Origin: Nodosilinea sp. E11
GTDB lineage: Bacteria > Cyanobacteriota > Cyanobacteriia > Phormidesmidales > Phormidesmidaceae
Length of the DNA: 64,000 bases
NCBI RefSeq assembly: GCF_032813545.1
Contig: NZ_CP136520.1
Span: 3,094,001-3,158,000 of the forward strand
Direction of reading: 5' to 3'
Both the position numbers and the translations under genes were made by a program. Shown piece by piece: positions 51,998-60,512 of the stretch. Position 1 is the stretch's first letter. Every line of letters begins with the position of its first letter. The notes below the pieces were generated by a model. It saw only the letters and a program-made list of their open reading frames with translations. It was not told the DNA's origin and made no database searches.

Positions 51998-52705
51998 CTA
52001 GAAGGGAAATGGCTTGTAGGGAATCCACTGTGCCCATAGCTTAGCCAGGGTGCCGTCGACTATGAGCTGGTTGAGCGCCTGGTTAAGCGCTTCTAGCAGC
52101 TCTCGGTTGCCCGGCAGGACTCCAATGCCAAACGGGTGCTGGCTGGGCAGCTGGAAGGCCACCCGTAGGCTGGTGGTGTCAGCCTCGGCGGTGAGCAACA
52201 GCAGCGCGTCGCCCACCAGGGCATCGACGGTGCCCTGGCTGAGGGCCGATAGCACGTTGGGTAGGGTTTGCTCCGCTCCGGCAAAGCAGACCCATTCTAG
52301 CTCAGGTAGGGCTTCGGCTAGGGCCATGGGAGCGCTGCCAGCTAGGGTGCCCAGGCGCTTGCCCGCTAGATCTGAGAGGGTGCGAATGGGGCTGGCTTTG
52401 AGCACCAGCACGGCCTCGTCAAAACGACCGTAGGGTCGGGTAAAGTCGGCCCAGGCACGGCGATCTTGGGTGATGGCCTGGCTAAACCAGACGACGTCAT
52501 AGTCGCCAGTGCTCAGGGTAGGGTAGAACTGGTCGGGGGGATGGTCAAACCATGCCAGGGTGAGGCCCAGCACCTCGCCGAGGGCGCGGGCAACGGCGGG
52601 CTCGTATCCCAGACGCTCGCCATCTTGTACAAAGCTCATGGGCCGGGCGTCAAAATCGCTAGCTATAATCGAAAGCTGACCCGGGTGAACGGTGGTGAAA
52701 TCCAT
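51998..52705 (-). CDS. Solute-binding-protein-3-like protein lacking a signal peptide
   Basis: 235 residues of the amino-acid ABC transporter binding-protein fold (SBP family 3): an early strand LSIIASDFDARPMSFVQDGE, GYEPAVARALGEVLGL, YPTLSTGDYDVVWFSQAIT, DFTRPYGRFDEAVLVLK, LSDLAGKRLGTLAGSAPMAL and a C-terminal LNQALNQLIVDGTLAKLWAQ. Relatives are periplasmic and start with a signal peptide or lipobox; here the fold begins about ten residues after the Met at 52705 and no upstream in-frame signal is apparent. No transporter genes adjoin it. It may be a cytoplasmic sensor or a gene that lost its export signal; another unrecognised start could also explain it. Confidence 0.85.
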   Translation of the reverse strand: MDFTTVHPGQLSIIASDFDARPMSFVQDGERLGYEPAVARALGEVLGLTLAWFDHPPDQFYPTLSTGDYDVVWFSQAITQDRRAWADFTRPYGRFDEAVLVLKASPIRTLSDLAGKRLGTLAGSAPMALAEALPELEWVCFAGAEQTLPNVLSALSQGTVDALVGDALLLLTAEADTTSLRVAFQLPSQHPFGIGVLPGNRELLEALNQALNQLIVDGTLAKLWAQWIPYKPFPF

Positions 52706-52824
52706 GGCTATGCCAAAAAACCTAGGGTTATTGTGACATCAAACTCGTTTTGACCACGGGGGTTATCTCCCCCCACCGCCCCGCCCTTGAAATCGCCCTC
52801 TTTTCGTGAAATGGTAAAGGGGGT

Positions 52825-53262
52825 ATGACAAGAGTACGCGAGAGCTGCATGACTGTTGGTAACCCTGCTTCTGACCCGGCCTTTGCCCCCCTGCGGGAGC
52901 TGCGGCCTCTGCTGCTGAAGGCCCACAAAATTTTGATGGATGCTGAGAAAGATCGCTACGAGGCTAACCATGGGGCGATCGCCAACAAAGGCGATTACCT
53001 GCGTCTAGTGCTCAGCCATGAGCAGTTTAGCTGGCTGCGGCCCATTTCTCAGCTAATCGTACAGATGGATGAAGTGCTGATGGCTAAACAACCTCAGCCC
53101 CTAGAGCGTGCCCCTGAGTTACTCGACCAGGCGCGGCATTTGCTCTACGATACCGAAATTGGGCAAGCATTTCAGGCTCGCACTGAGAGCACCGCCCGCA
53201 GCAATCCCGAGATGGCCGCGATGGCCCAGCGCCTGCATGAATTGATGCAGCCTACCGACTAG
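52825..53262 (+). CDS. Conserved hypothetical helical protein, 145 aa
   Basis: 145 residues (or 137 from the ATG at 52849). It is all-helical and soluble, with FAPLRELRPLLLKAHKILMD, AEKDRYEANHGAIANKGDYL, LSHEQFSWLRPISQLIVQMD and a helical tail. GGGGG just before the 52825 ATG is closely spaced. I recall related short proteins in cyanobacteria but no function. It is divergent from the binding-protein gene. Confidence 0.75.
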   Translation: MTRVRESCMTVGNPASDPAFAPLRELRPLLLKAHKILMDAEKDRYEANHGAIANKGDYLRLVLSHEQFSWLRPISQLIVQMDEVLMAKQPQPLERAPELLDQARHLLYDTEIGQAFQARTESTARSNPEMAAMAQRLHELMQPTD

Positions 53263-53404
53263 CTTTGGCGCGACGGCTGGTCTAATCTGCGGAGCCTGAT
53301 CTGGGGTACGGGAGCCATCCTGTGCAAAGATAATAGGATTGAAATTGAATTTCCACCTAGAGTGCTAGGCGCTAGGGAGGACTGAGTAAGAGCGAGTGTG
53401 TGCT

Positions 53405-53641
53405 ATGAATGTTGGTGAACGCGTCCGGATCAAAGAATCAGTTATCTTTTATCACCACCCGCTGCACCGCAACGAAGCTTTCGATGCCAAGGGTCTCGAA
53501 GGAACTGTGGTGAACATTCTGACCGATTACAAGGGTCGCCCTATCAGCCCCAATTTTCCGGTGCAAGTCGAGTTTGAGATCGAAGGGGCAAAGCGCCCTA
53601 TGCGGGCTCACCTCAAAAAAGATGAGCTAGAAACCCTGTAG
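53405..53641 (+). CDS. ftrV: Ferredoxin-thioredoxin reductase, variable chain
   Basis: 78 residues from the ATG at 53405 (MNVGERVRIKESVIFYHHPL), the normal FtrV start; a GTG at 53396 would add three residues. The small SH3-like beta barrel is recognisable: KGLEGTVVNILTDYKGRPIS, PNFPVQVEFEIEGAKRPMRA and HLKKDELE. FtrV stabilises the catalytic FtrC subunit, which passes electrons from photosynthetic ferredoxin to thioredoxin through a 4Fe-4S cluster. ftrC is not in this window. This gene alone marks the host as an oxygenic phototroph. Confidence 0.95.
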   Translation: MNVGERVRIKESVIFYHHPLHRNEAFDAKGLEGTVVNILTDYKGRPISPNFPVQVEFEIEGAKRPMRAHLKKDELETL

Positions 53642-53772
53642 CTTATCTAGCCAAGATTTCAGGTTCACGACCAGCCTTGAACCGTGCACCGCAAACCTTG
53701 AACCCGCACTCATCTGTCATCTTTGGCTTGGCAGACTATTAGTCTGATCGTGAGCACAGGTTTGGACTGTAA

Positions 53773-54006
53773 TTAAGGTGATCGGCGGTTAAAAAGGGTC
53801 AATAAATTGACTTCTAATCGCATGTGCTCCAAGTCGCGCTGGTTTTCGGCGGCCATTTGGTCATACCACTGGCAGTAGGCCGCTAAATTGTCGCGGTGCT
53901 CTAGCTCTAGGCGAAACTCTTGGGCTGCCTGGTGAAGCTCCAAATAGTCAATGATCTCCTGGTGTGTAGCCAGCGATCGCGGCGATGGCGATAGGTAGTC
54001 AAACAT
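53773..54006 (-). CDS. Small conserved hypothetical protein, 77 aa
   Basis: 77 residues from the Met at 54006 (MFDYLSPSPRSLATHQEIID); the frame opens six codons earlier at 54024. Two or three helices rich in Glu, Gln and Leu (LELHQAAQEFRLELEHRDNL, AAYCQWYDQMAAENQRDLEH) could form a helical hairpin. No signal or membrane segment. Similar short proteins occur in cyanobacteria; function unknown. Confidence 0.65.
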   Translation of the reverse strand: MFDYLSPSPRSLATHQEIIDYLELHQAAQEFRLELEHRDNLAAYCQWYDQMAAENQRDLEHMRLEVNLLTLFNRRSP

Positions 54007-54121
54007 ATAAGCCCGACGGAACACAGGGCTATCATAGCTTGCTCTTTTAGGGTCTGCTGGGGGCTAGGGGAGTGGATGGGGTTGGTCGATTAACTCGCTG
54101 GTTCGTCGGGGTGAGTTCACT

Positions 54122-54514
54122 TTAGGACTTCGCTGCTCCTAGCAGACCGGCTGCCAGCAGGCAGCTCCACCCTGCGATCAGTGCTGCGCCGCCCACCGGG
54201 GCTACAGCGCCCAAAATGGTCTGTCCGCTCAGGGCCAGGGCATAGAGACTGCCCGAAAACACGGCTGTACCGGCAATAAAAGCCCAGCCTGCGGCGGTCA
54301 ACCAGCCCGAAGCACCCAGCCCCTGGCTGCGAATCAGGACCACTAGTAGCAGAGCCAGGGCATGATACATCTGATAGCGAGCGGCGGTTTCAAACACTGC
54401 CAGCAGGCGATCGCTGAGTTGGGGCTTGAGGGCATGGGTCGCAAAGGCTCCAGCCGCTACGGCGGTGCCGCCGAGCACTGCTGCGATCGCTATCCACAGT
54501 CGTTCTAAGGTCAT
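54122..54514 (-). CDS. DUF423 family membrane protein
   Basis: 130 residues with four membrane helices: LWIAIAAVLGGTAVAAGAFA, YQMYHALALLLVVLIRSQ, AAGWAFIAGTAVFSGSLYAL and GGAALIAGWSCLLAAGLLGA. The pattern GAFATHALK...FETAARYQMYHALALL is diagnostic of DUF423 (YgdD-like). Function unknown. It starts 28 bases after the chlM stop on the same strand and is likely cotranscribed. Confidence 0.92.
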   Translation of the reverse strand: MTLERLWIAIAAVLGGTAVAAGAFATHALKPQLSDRLLAVFETAARYQMYHALALLLVVLIRSQGLGASGWLTAAGWAFIAGTAVFSGSLYALALSGQTILGAVAPVGGAALIAGWSCLLAAGLLGAAKS

Positions 54515-54542
54515 GGCTGCGCTACCCCATCAGACGTCAGGT

Positions 54543-55232
54543 TTACTTGTCTTTGACCGCTTCTACCAGCCGGGAGAAGTAGAACTGGGTCTTGGTCATG
54601 GCGCGACGCTCAATTCGCCAGCCATCGGCCTCTAGCGCTTTGATAATATCGGCCTCGCGGTGCAGGTAAGCGCGGGTAGCTTTGCTTGGCCCCGGAAAAA
54701 ACTCACCCACTTTCTTGAGGGCGCTGTAAAACACCGTCTTTGGCGCAAAACTCATGATCAACCGCGACTCAGCTAGGGAACTCAGGTGGCTAATCATGCC
54801 CTGCATTTTGTCTTGGGGGTAGTGAATCAGCACGTCTAAACAAATCACCGTGTGGTAACTGCCCGCTAGCTCTTCTAAGTCTTTGACCTCAAAGGTCGGC
54901 AGGTTTTTGCCCTCTAGGGTGACCTCGGCGCGGCGCTGGGCCTCTTCGACCATTTTGGCGGAGATATCGCTGGCGTAAACCTTAGCCCCGGCCTGAGCTA
55001 GAGGAATAGACAGACTGCCAACCCCACAGCCCGCATCGCAGCAGGTCAGCCCATCTAAGTTGCCGTCGGCATTCAGCCAGCCCAAGAGCGTGTCTACCGT
55101 GCGCTGGTGGCCCTTGCGAATATCGAGTTGAACTTTGTTGACTTCGCCATCACCGTAGATACGCTGCCAGCGGTCAAAGCCCGTGGCATTAAAATATTCG
55201 CGAACTACGGTCTTATCGTCAGTGGCAGTCAT
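54543..55232 (-). CDS. chlM: Mg-protoporphyrin IX methyltransferase
   Basis: 229 residues, the usual ChlM length. The start has KTVVREYFNATGFDRWQRIY, characteristic of ChlM. The SAM-binding motif I is CCDAGCGVGSLSIPLAQAGA, followed by VYASDIS. ICLDVLIHYPQDKMQGMISH and MSFAPKTVFYSALKKVGEFF are family segments. It methylates the 13-propionate of Mg-protoporphyrin IX, a dedicated chlorophyll step at the membrane surface. It is upstream of a DUF423 gene and divergent from purE; the 185-base gap holds both promoters. Confidence 0.97.
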   Translation of the reverse strand: MTATDDKTVVREYFNATGFDRWQRIYGDGEVNKVQLDIRKGHQRTVDTLLGWLNADGNLDGLTCCDAGCGVGSLSIPLAQAGAKVYASDISAKMVEEAQRRAEVTLEGKNLPTFEVKDLEELAGSYHTVICLDVLIHYPQDKMQGMISHLSSLAESRLIMSFAPKTVFYSALKKVGEFFPGPSKATRAYLHREADIIKALEADGWRIERRAMTKTQFYFSRLVEAVKDK

Positions 55233-55417
55233 GGGTGGGCTTGGGGATTTGCTAACTTCTGTAAAATTCTATGATGTTTTGCTGCGTCAAAACGACCCGC
55301 AACGAAACTCAACCTTTCCTGGCGATCGCCAATCGTCGAGTCTAGAACTGCTCGGTGAACCGCTCAGGGTCGGGCCAGTGGGATGATAGGAGGGCAAGTT
55401 TAGCAGCGGTTTAGGCT

Positions 55418-55960
55418 ATGACTATTTCTGACGTTGGTCCCGAAGTTGGCATCATTATGGGTAGCGACTCAGACCTGCCCACCATGGCGGCAGCCATAGA
55501 GATCTGCGCTGAGTTTGGGGTAGCCCACGAGGTGGCGATTGTGTCGGCCCACCGCACCCCAGAGCGCATGGTCACCTACGCTCAGACGGCCCGCGATCGC
55601 GGGCTCAAGATCATTATTGCTGGCGCAGGTGGGGCGGCCCACCTGCCGGGCATGGTGGCCGCCCTCACCCCGCTGCCGGTAATCGGGGTGCCCGTAGTCA
55701 GTCGCACCATGCAGGGACTAGATTCGCTCTACTCAATTGTGCAAATGCCCGCAGGCATTCCAGTTGCTACGGTGGCCATTGGCAACGCCAAAAATGCTGG
55801 ACTGCTTGCCGTGCAAATCTTGGCCTGCGATCGCCCTTCCCTGCTTGACAAAATAGAGCAATATCGCCGCGATCTGAGTGCATCGGTCATGACCAAGCAA
55901 AATGAGCTGGAACGCCTCGGCCCCCAAAGCTACCTGCAAGCCCATCGTCCGCCGGTTTAG
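55418..55960 (+). CDS. purE: N5-carboxyaminoimidazole ribonucleotide mutase
   Basis: 180 residues, class I Pur[21 protein letters not shown] binds the phosphate, [20 protein letters not shown] carries the catalytic His, [20 protein letters not shown] is the Gly-rich loop and [20 protein letters not shown] the conserved end of the fold. It moves the carboxyl group of N5-CAIR to carbon 4 in de novo purine synthesis. purK is not adjacent. The 20 residues past the core ([16 protein letters not shown]) are a lineage tail. Confidence 0.96.
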   Translation: MTISDVGPEVGIIMGSDSDLPTMAAAIEICAEFGVAHEVAIVSAHRTPERMVTYAQTARDRGLKIIIAGAGGAAHLPGMVAALTPLPVIGVPVVSRTMQGLDSLYSIVQMPAGIPVATVAIGNAKNAGLLAVQILACDRPSLLDKIEQYRRDLSASVMTKQNELERLGPQSYLQAHRPPV

Positions 55961-56250
55961 CTGCAATCTGGCTGGACTCCATGTACTCCCATAAAAGAGT
56001 CCTCTCAAAAAGGACTGTCCCCGAACCATTGACCCCAGGAAAACCAATCCCAGAAAACGTCGCTAAAAACCCTTTTAACCCAAAATCATTCTCAAGATCT
56101 TCTTTAGCCGTACAGAGTGAACGCACCTGACCCGACTGCTGAGGGACGCAATTTTCTGACAGTGCCTCTTTTTAGAAGACAATTTTGTGGTCAATTTGTC
56201 CTCTGTTTTCAAGGCTATACAAGGCAGATAGCGTCTTTACAGTACATTGT
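55961..56250. other. Gap between purE and the amt promoter
   Basis: No gene is supported. Short AT-rich stretches and CCCATAAAAGAG-type sequence are present, but no strong hairpin or terminator was found after purE. Confidence 0.35.
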
Positions 56251-56292
56251 GTATCCCTCGATACAGATTGACTGACTCAGAATTGATGGAAT
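56251..56292 (+). promoter_or_regulatory. NtcA-activated promoter of amt
   Basis: GTATCCCTCGATAC (56251-56264) fits the NtcA consensus GTA-N8-TAC exactly, and the flanks TGTA/TACA extend the palindrome. Exactly 22 bases downstream stands TGGAAT (56287-56292), a fair minus-10, the spacing of class II NtcA promoters. Transcription would start near 56299, leaving a ~265-base leader before the ammonium transporter gene. Control of amt genes by NtcA is well established in cyanobacteria. Confidence 0.85.
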
Positions 56293-56563
56293 CGTTTTGT
56301 TCTGAGTATGCGCAAATACATCTGCCTGCTAACGCCATAGAAGTGCCAGGGCAGTTGAGCGTAAATTTCCACAGCCATCACCTTGTTGATGTCCATGCCA
56401 GTAGAAGTTTGCGTTCTTGGCATATCGGTCCTCGGGCTTAATTAAGTCCTGGTGGCCCTAGCTCCCATACTGGTCTGTCTCGCCGCGCTGCGGTGGAGGG
56501 TTCAGGTCTAACACCGTTAAGCCGTGTTCACTGTCTGATTGTGTTGAAGGAACGTCTGTTGAG

Positions 56564-58063
56564 ATGTCTAACTTAGTGTTGCGTAACCGTTCTAGGTTTC
56601 GGAAACGGTCTAAGACCGGCTTCTGGGACTCCAGCGTGCCGCCTTTTGACAAGGCGTTTAAGCGTCTGTTTAGCCGCATTGGCGGCTGGGCTTGGGTAGC
56701 CTGTATTCCTCTAACGCTAGCTATTCTGGCCATCTGGGGAGTTGCGGCCCAGGCTCAAGAAGAGCTGACTGTCGATGATCTGCAAAATACCTTAGATAAC
56801 ATCTGGGTACTGATTGCCGCTTTCCTCGTTATTTTCATGAATGCCGGCTTCGGCATGCTAGAGACCGGCTTTTGTCGGCAAAAGAATGCCGTCAACGTGC
56901 TGACCAAGAACCTGATCGTTTTTGCTTTGGCCACGTTGTCGTTTTGGTTCGTTGGCTTTTCGCTGATGTTTGGCGGCGGCAACGGCTGGGTTGGCTGGGG
57001 CAACTTCTTCCTCGGTGGTGCGCCTGAGCTCTACGGTCTTGATTCTGCTGGTGGCCTCACGAAGGACACGTTCTTTCTGTTTCAAGCCGCCTTTGCGGGC
57101 ACCGCTGCCACCATTGTGTCGGGGGCTGTGGCTGAGCGCATCAAGCTGGTTGACTTTATTGTCTTTAGCGTTTTACTCACGGCTATTGCCTACCCCATCA
57201 CTGGCCATTGGCTATGGGGTGGCGGTTGGTTGGCTGAAATGGGCTTCCACGACTTTGCTGGCTCGACCATTGTGCACTCCGTTGGCGGCTGGGCCGCGCT
57301 CATGGGCGCTGCATTTCTTGGCCCTCGCATGGGCAAGTACACCGCCGAAGGGCAAGTTAGCGCTCTGCCGGGGCACAACCTCAGCATTGCTACTCTGGGC
57401 TGTCTAATTCTTTGGTTGGGCTGGTTTGGGTTTAACCCCGGCTCTCAACTAGCAGCAGACTTGGCCGTTCCCTACATTGCAGTCACGACCAACCTTGCAG
57501 CAGCAGCTGGTGGTGTGGCCGCCACCTTTACCTCCTGGGCTCTCAGCGGCAAGCCTGACCTATCGATGACGATCAACGGCATTCTGGCTGGTCTCGTAGG
57601 CGTTACTGCTGGCTGCTTTGTTGTGGGTTACGCCGGTGCTTTCTGGATTGGCTTGGTGGCAGGCATCCTGGTGGTGTTCTCGGTGGGCTTCTTTGACAGC
57701 ATCAAAATTGATGACCCCGTGGGCGCTACCTCCGTGCACCTGGTGTGCGGCATCTGGGGCACCCTGGCTGTAGGTCTGTTTGCTAATCCCAACAACTTCA
57801 CCCAAGCGGGTGATCCTGATGCGATCAGCGGCCTGTTTTACGGCGGTGGTATTGGCCAGCTAGGAGCTCAAATCCTCGGCGTTCTGTCGGTTGGGTTGTT
57901 TACCGTAGTAATTTCCAGCATTTTCTGGCTAATCCTCAAGTCCACCATGGGCCTGCGGGTAAGTGCCGAAGAAGAAATGAAGGGTCTGGATATTGGCGAA
58001 CACGGCATGGAAGCCTACAGCGGTTTCCTGAAAGACACCAGCGATATGAGCGGTGTGATGTAG
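56564..58063 (+). CDS. amt: Ammonium transporter
   Basis: 499 residues. The N-terminus is a basic stretch of about 45 residues followed by a hydrophobic signal-like helix ending [12 protein letters not shown], typical of cyanobacterial and other Amt precursors. Eleven membrane helices follow with Amt signatures FVIFM-like [59 protein letters not shown] and [20 protein letters not shown], the last carrying one of the paired pore His. The trimeric channel takes up ammonium when nitrogen is scarce. An NtcA promoter lies upstream and a strong terminator downstream, so it is monocistronic. No glnB/glnK adjoins it. Confidence 0.96.
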   Translation: MSNLVLRNRSRFRKRSKTGFWDSSVPPFDKAFKRLFSRIGGWAWVACIPLTLAILAIWGVAAQAQEELTVDDLQNTLDNIWVLIAAFLVIFMNAGFGMLETGFCRQKNAVNVLTKNLIVFALATLSFWFVGFSLMFGGGNGWVGWGNFFLGGAPELYGLDSAGGLTKDTFFLFQAAFAGTAATIVSGAVAERIKLVDFIVFSVLLTAIAYPITGHWLWGGGWLAEMGFHDFAGSTIVHSVGGWAALMGAAFLGPRMGKYTAEGQVSALPGHNLSIATLGCLILWLGWFGFNPGSQLAADLAVPYIAVTTNLAAAAGGVAATFTSWALSGKPDLSMTINGILAGLVGVTAGCFVVGYAGAFWIGLVAGILVVFSVGFFDSIKIDDPVGATSVHLVCGIWGTLAVGLFANPNNFTQAGDPDAISGLFYGGGIGQLGAQILGVLSVGLFTVVISSIFWLILKSTMGLRVSAEEEMKGLDIGEHGMEAYSGFLKDTSDMSGVM

Positions 58064-58113
58064 CTTTACGCTATACCATCTAGTTCATTACTCCGGTTCA
58101 ACGCGGAGATTGT

Positions 58114-58151
58114 CTAGGCACCCGAGTCACTGGCTCGGGTGCCTAGTTTTT
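58114..58151 (+). terminator. Strong Rho-independent terminator after amt
   Basis: CTAGGCACCCGAG (58114-58126) pairs perfectly with CTCGGGTGCCTAG (58134-58146) around a 7-base loop, followed by TTTTT (58147-58151), 50 bases after the amt stop. Confidence 0.93.
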
Positions 58152-58350
58152 GGGAAGTCACGAATTTGAGTTTTAGTAAATGTGAACGGGGCAAGGACTG
58201 ATCTTGGCAAATGGTTACAAAGTGCCGTAGATAGAGAGGCAACTGGTAGTCTAGGTGAAAGTAACTGCTGCCGAGGCACCTGGTCTCTGTGGTTTCTATT
58301 TTGAGTTCCAGTGCAGCATCTTTGAATTGACAGTTCCCTAACCCTGAACG

Positions 58351-60378
58351 ATGAGCAATTCCACATCCGTGGTGGAAGAATTGCTGAGCGCAATTCCCCA
58401 GCTTAGGCCTAGCCTCTATTTCAAAACCTCGCTGACGGCGTTGTCCCACGCGATGGAAGATCACGTGCTGGCGGGCACGGCGAAGTCGCTGGTGATTGCC
58501 AGTTTTCAGCAGGAGCGGTTTTATTTGCAGGAGGCCAATCGCTACCTACGCATTGCCGAACTGAGTGACCAGGTCTACGTGCTGTCGGCCCTGGGTACCA
58601 GCTTTGTGAGCCGCTCTGAGAACTACGAAACAATCGCTTTTGATGCTGACGACGCTCTCACCCAGGAGTGGCATCTAGTTGTCATTGGAGACGATTACAA
58701 CGCCTGTTTAATCTGCCGGGAGCGATCGCCTGAGCCCTTGATCCATGGCGGGTCTACCCTCGACCAAACCCGACGGTTTGAAGGCATTTGGACCCAAGAC
58801 CGCTTTGTCAGTCAGCAAGCGGCGGCGCTGCTGCTCGATCGCATCGTCGGATATCGCCCTGACCTGAGCGATAAAATTGCGATCGCCCGGCAGGCCTACA
58901 TTGATCCCACCCTGGCCTCCACCGCGCGGCTAGACGGCAGCGGCGGCCCCGACCCGTTTACCCAGAGGTTAGTGACCTACCTCCAGGCGGGGCAGTACAA
59001 GTTGCTCAAAGCCTATAAAGCGATCTCCGCCCAAGAGCGTCGCGAACGCCTGGTCAACTCAATTACCTCGGTGGTGCGTCAGTCGTTAAACGCTGACGAA
59101 ATTTTTGCCAAGGCGGCTCGAGAACTGGGTCAGGCCCTGCAGGTTTGTCGCTGCCTGATCTATCCCTGTAGTGCCACCGATGCCACGCTGGTGATCGCAC
59201 ACCAACACCTCAACAACGGAGTCGAATCTCTGCTGGGCGAGACCTGGCCCCTGGCAACCAATCCTCTATTTGACTATGTGCAAGACACGAAAGAAATTGT
59301 TGCCATTGCTGACACCCAGGCCCGCGATTCTCCCTTTCGCCAAGAGCTAGACGCGATTCAGCCGTTGATTGAGCGGTGGCAAATTTTGTCGTGGCTGATT
59401 GTGCCCCTCACCTACCAGGGGCGACTGGTGGGCCTGATTGAGCTGCACCACTGCCAACCCCAACCCTATGAGTGGAGCGAAGACGATACCGCTCTGGTCG
59501 ATGCGATCGCCACTCAGCTCAGCGTTGCCATCATTCAGGCCGAAGCCTACGCCAACCTCCAAGACCTCAACCAGCAGCTGGCCGCCCTCGATCGAACCCG
59601 CGCCAACCTGATCGCGATCACGGGGCATGAACTGCGCACCCCCCTCTCCACCATTCAGGTCTGCCTCGAAAGCCTCGCCACCGAGCCAGATATGCCCAAC
59701 GAGCTTCGCCAGATCATGCTGCAATCGGCCCTCGAAGATGCCGAGCGCATGCGCAAGCTGGTGCAAGACTTTCTCACCCTGTCAAGGCTGGAGAGTGGAC
59801 GGGTCGAGTGGAATCTGGAGTCGCTATCGATTCAAGAATGTGTAGACTTGGCCCTCAGCAGCATCCACGGTAGCCAAGATAACGCTAAAACCCCGACCAT
59901 TAAGGTCAAAATCCCGAAGCAGGTTCCTCTGGTGCGGGCCGATGGTGAGTGGCTGGTTGAGGTGCTAGCCAAACTGCTCGACAATGCCCAAAAATTTACG
60001 CCTCCCACCGGCAAAATTACGATTCAAGTTACCCGGTCTAGCCCTACCCACCTCCAGGTCACCGTGGCCGACACCGGGCGTGGCATTGAACCCAGCCGCC
60101 TCAACATCGTATTTGACCGGTTCTATCAAGAGGAGGGCGCGCTCCGCCGCACCACCGGGGGCACGGGCCTGGGTTTGGCGATGTGTCGCCAGATCGTCGA
60201 GGGGCTGGGGGGAACGATCTGGGCTGAGTCTGAAGGCAAAAACAAAGGTAGTCAGTTTCACTTTACGGTGCCCATTGCCCAGGGCAAACTCGACGGTCGC
60301 AACCATCGATCGGCAGGGAGCACCAAACGACAGCCCGCTACCCTGCCGGGCAATCCCTCGGTGCTGCTTGACGACTAA
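58351..60378 (+). CDS. DICT-domain sensor histidine kinase
   Basis: 675 residues. Residues ~12-130 form a DICT sensory domain (LRPSLYFKTSLTALSHAMED, SLVIASFQQERFYLQEANRY). A GAF domain lies at about 235-395 (LNADEIFAKAARELGQALQV, VPLTYQGRLVGLIELHHCQP). HisKA has the phosphoacceptor His426 in AITGHELRTPLSTIQ. The HATPase domain shows KLLDNAQKFTPP, VADTGRGI and GGTGLGLAMCRQIVEGLGG. DICT is linked by association to light and redox sensing in cyanobacteria. It has no membrane segment or receiver, so its partner is elsewhere. It follows the amt terminator and is transcribed separately. Confidence 0.94.
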   Translation: MSNSTSVVEELLSAIPQLRPSLYFKTSLTALSHAMEDHVLAGTAKSLVIASFQQERFYLQEANRYLRIAELSDQVYVLSALGTSFVSRSENYETIAFDADDALTQEWHLVVIGDDYNACLICRERSPEPLIHGGSTLDQTRRFEGIWTQDRFVSQQAAALLLDRIVGYRPDLSDKIAIARQAYIDPTLASTARLDGSGGPDPFTQRLVTYLQAGQYKLLKAYKAISAQERRERLVNSITSVVRQSLNADEIFAKAARELGQALQVCRCLIYPCSATDATLVIAHQHLNNGVESLLGETWPLATNPLFDYVQDTKEIVAIADTQARDSPFRQELDAIQPLIERWQILSWLIVPLTYQGRLVGLIELHHCQPQPYEWSEDDTALVDAIATQLSVAIIQAEAYANLQDLNQQLAALDRTRANLIAITGHELRTPLSTIQVCLESLATEPDMPNELRQIMLQSALEDAERMRKLVQDFLTLSRLESGRVEWNLESLSIQECVDLALSSIHGSQDNAKTPTIKVKIPKQVPLVRADGEWLVEVLAKLLDNAQKFTPPTGKITIQVTRSSPTHLQVTVADTGRGIEPSRLNIVFDRFYQEEGALRRTTGGTGLGLAMCRQIVEGLGGTIWAESEGKNKGSQFHFTVPIAQGKLDGRNHRSAGSTKRQPATLPGNPSVLLDD

Positions 60379-60512
60379 ACCGCCACGCCACAACACCCGT
60401 CACCTATTCTGAGCAGACGAACCCTGATGGTGGCTCACCCTGGCGAAACTCAGCCCTAGCAGTAGGATACAAGGAGGTTGTTTTAGCCAGTAAACCATGG
60501 TAAATCAGGGGC

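Noticed and set aside
56247-56441. 64-codon frame starting at the NtcA box
   Set aside because: Its start overlaps the promoter elements of amt and it would precede the predicted transcription start.
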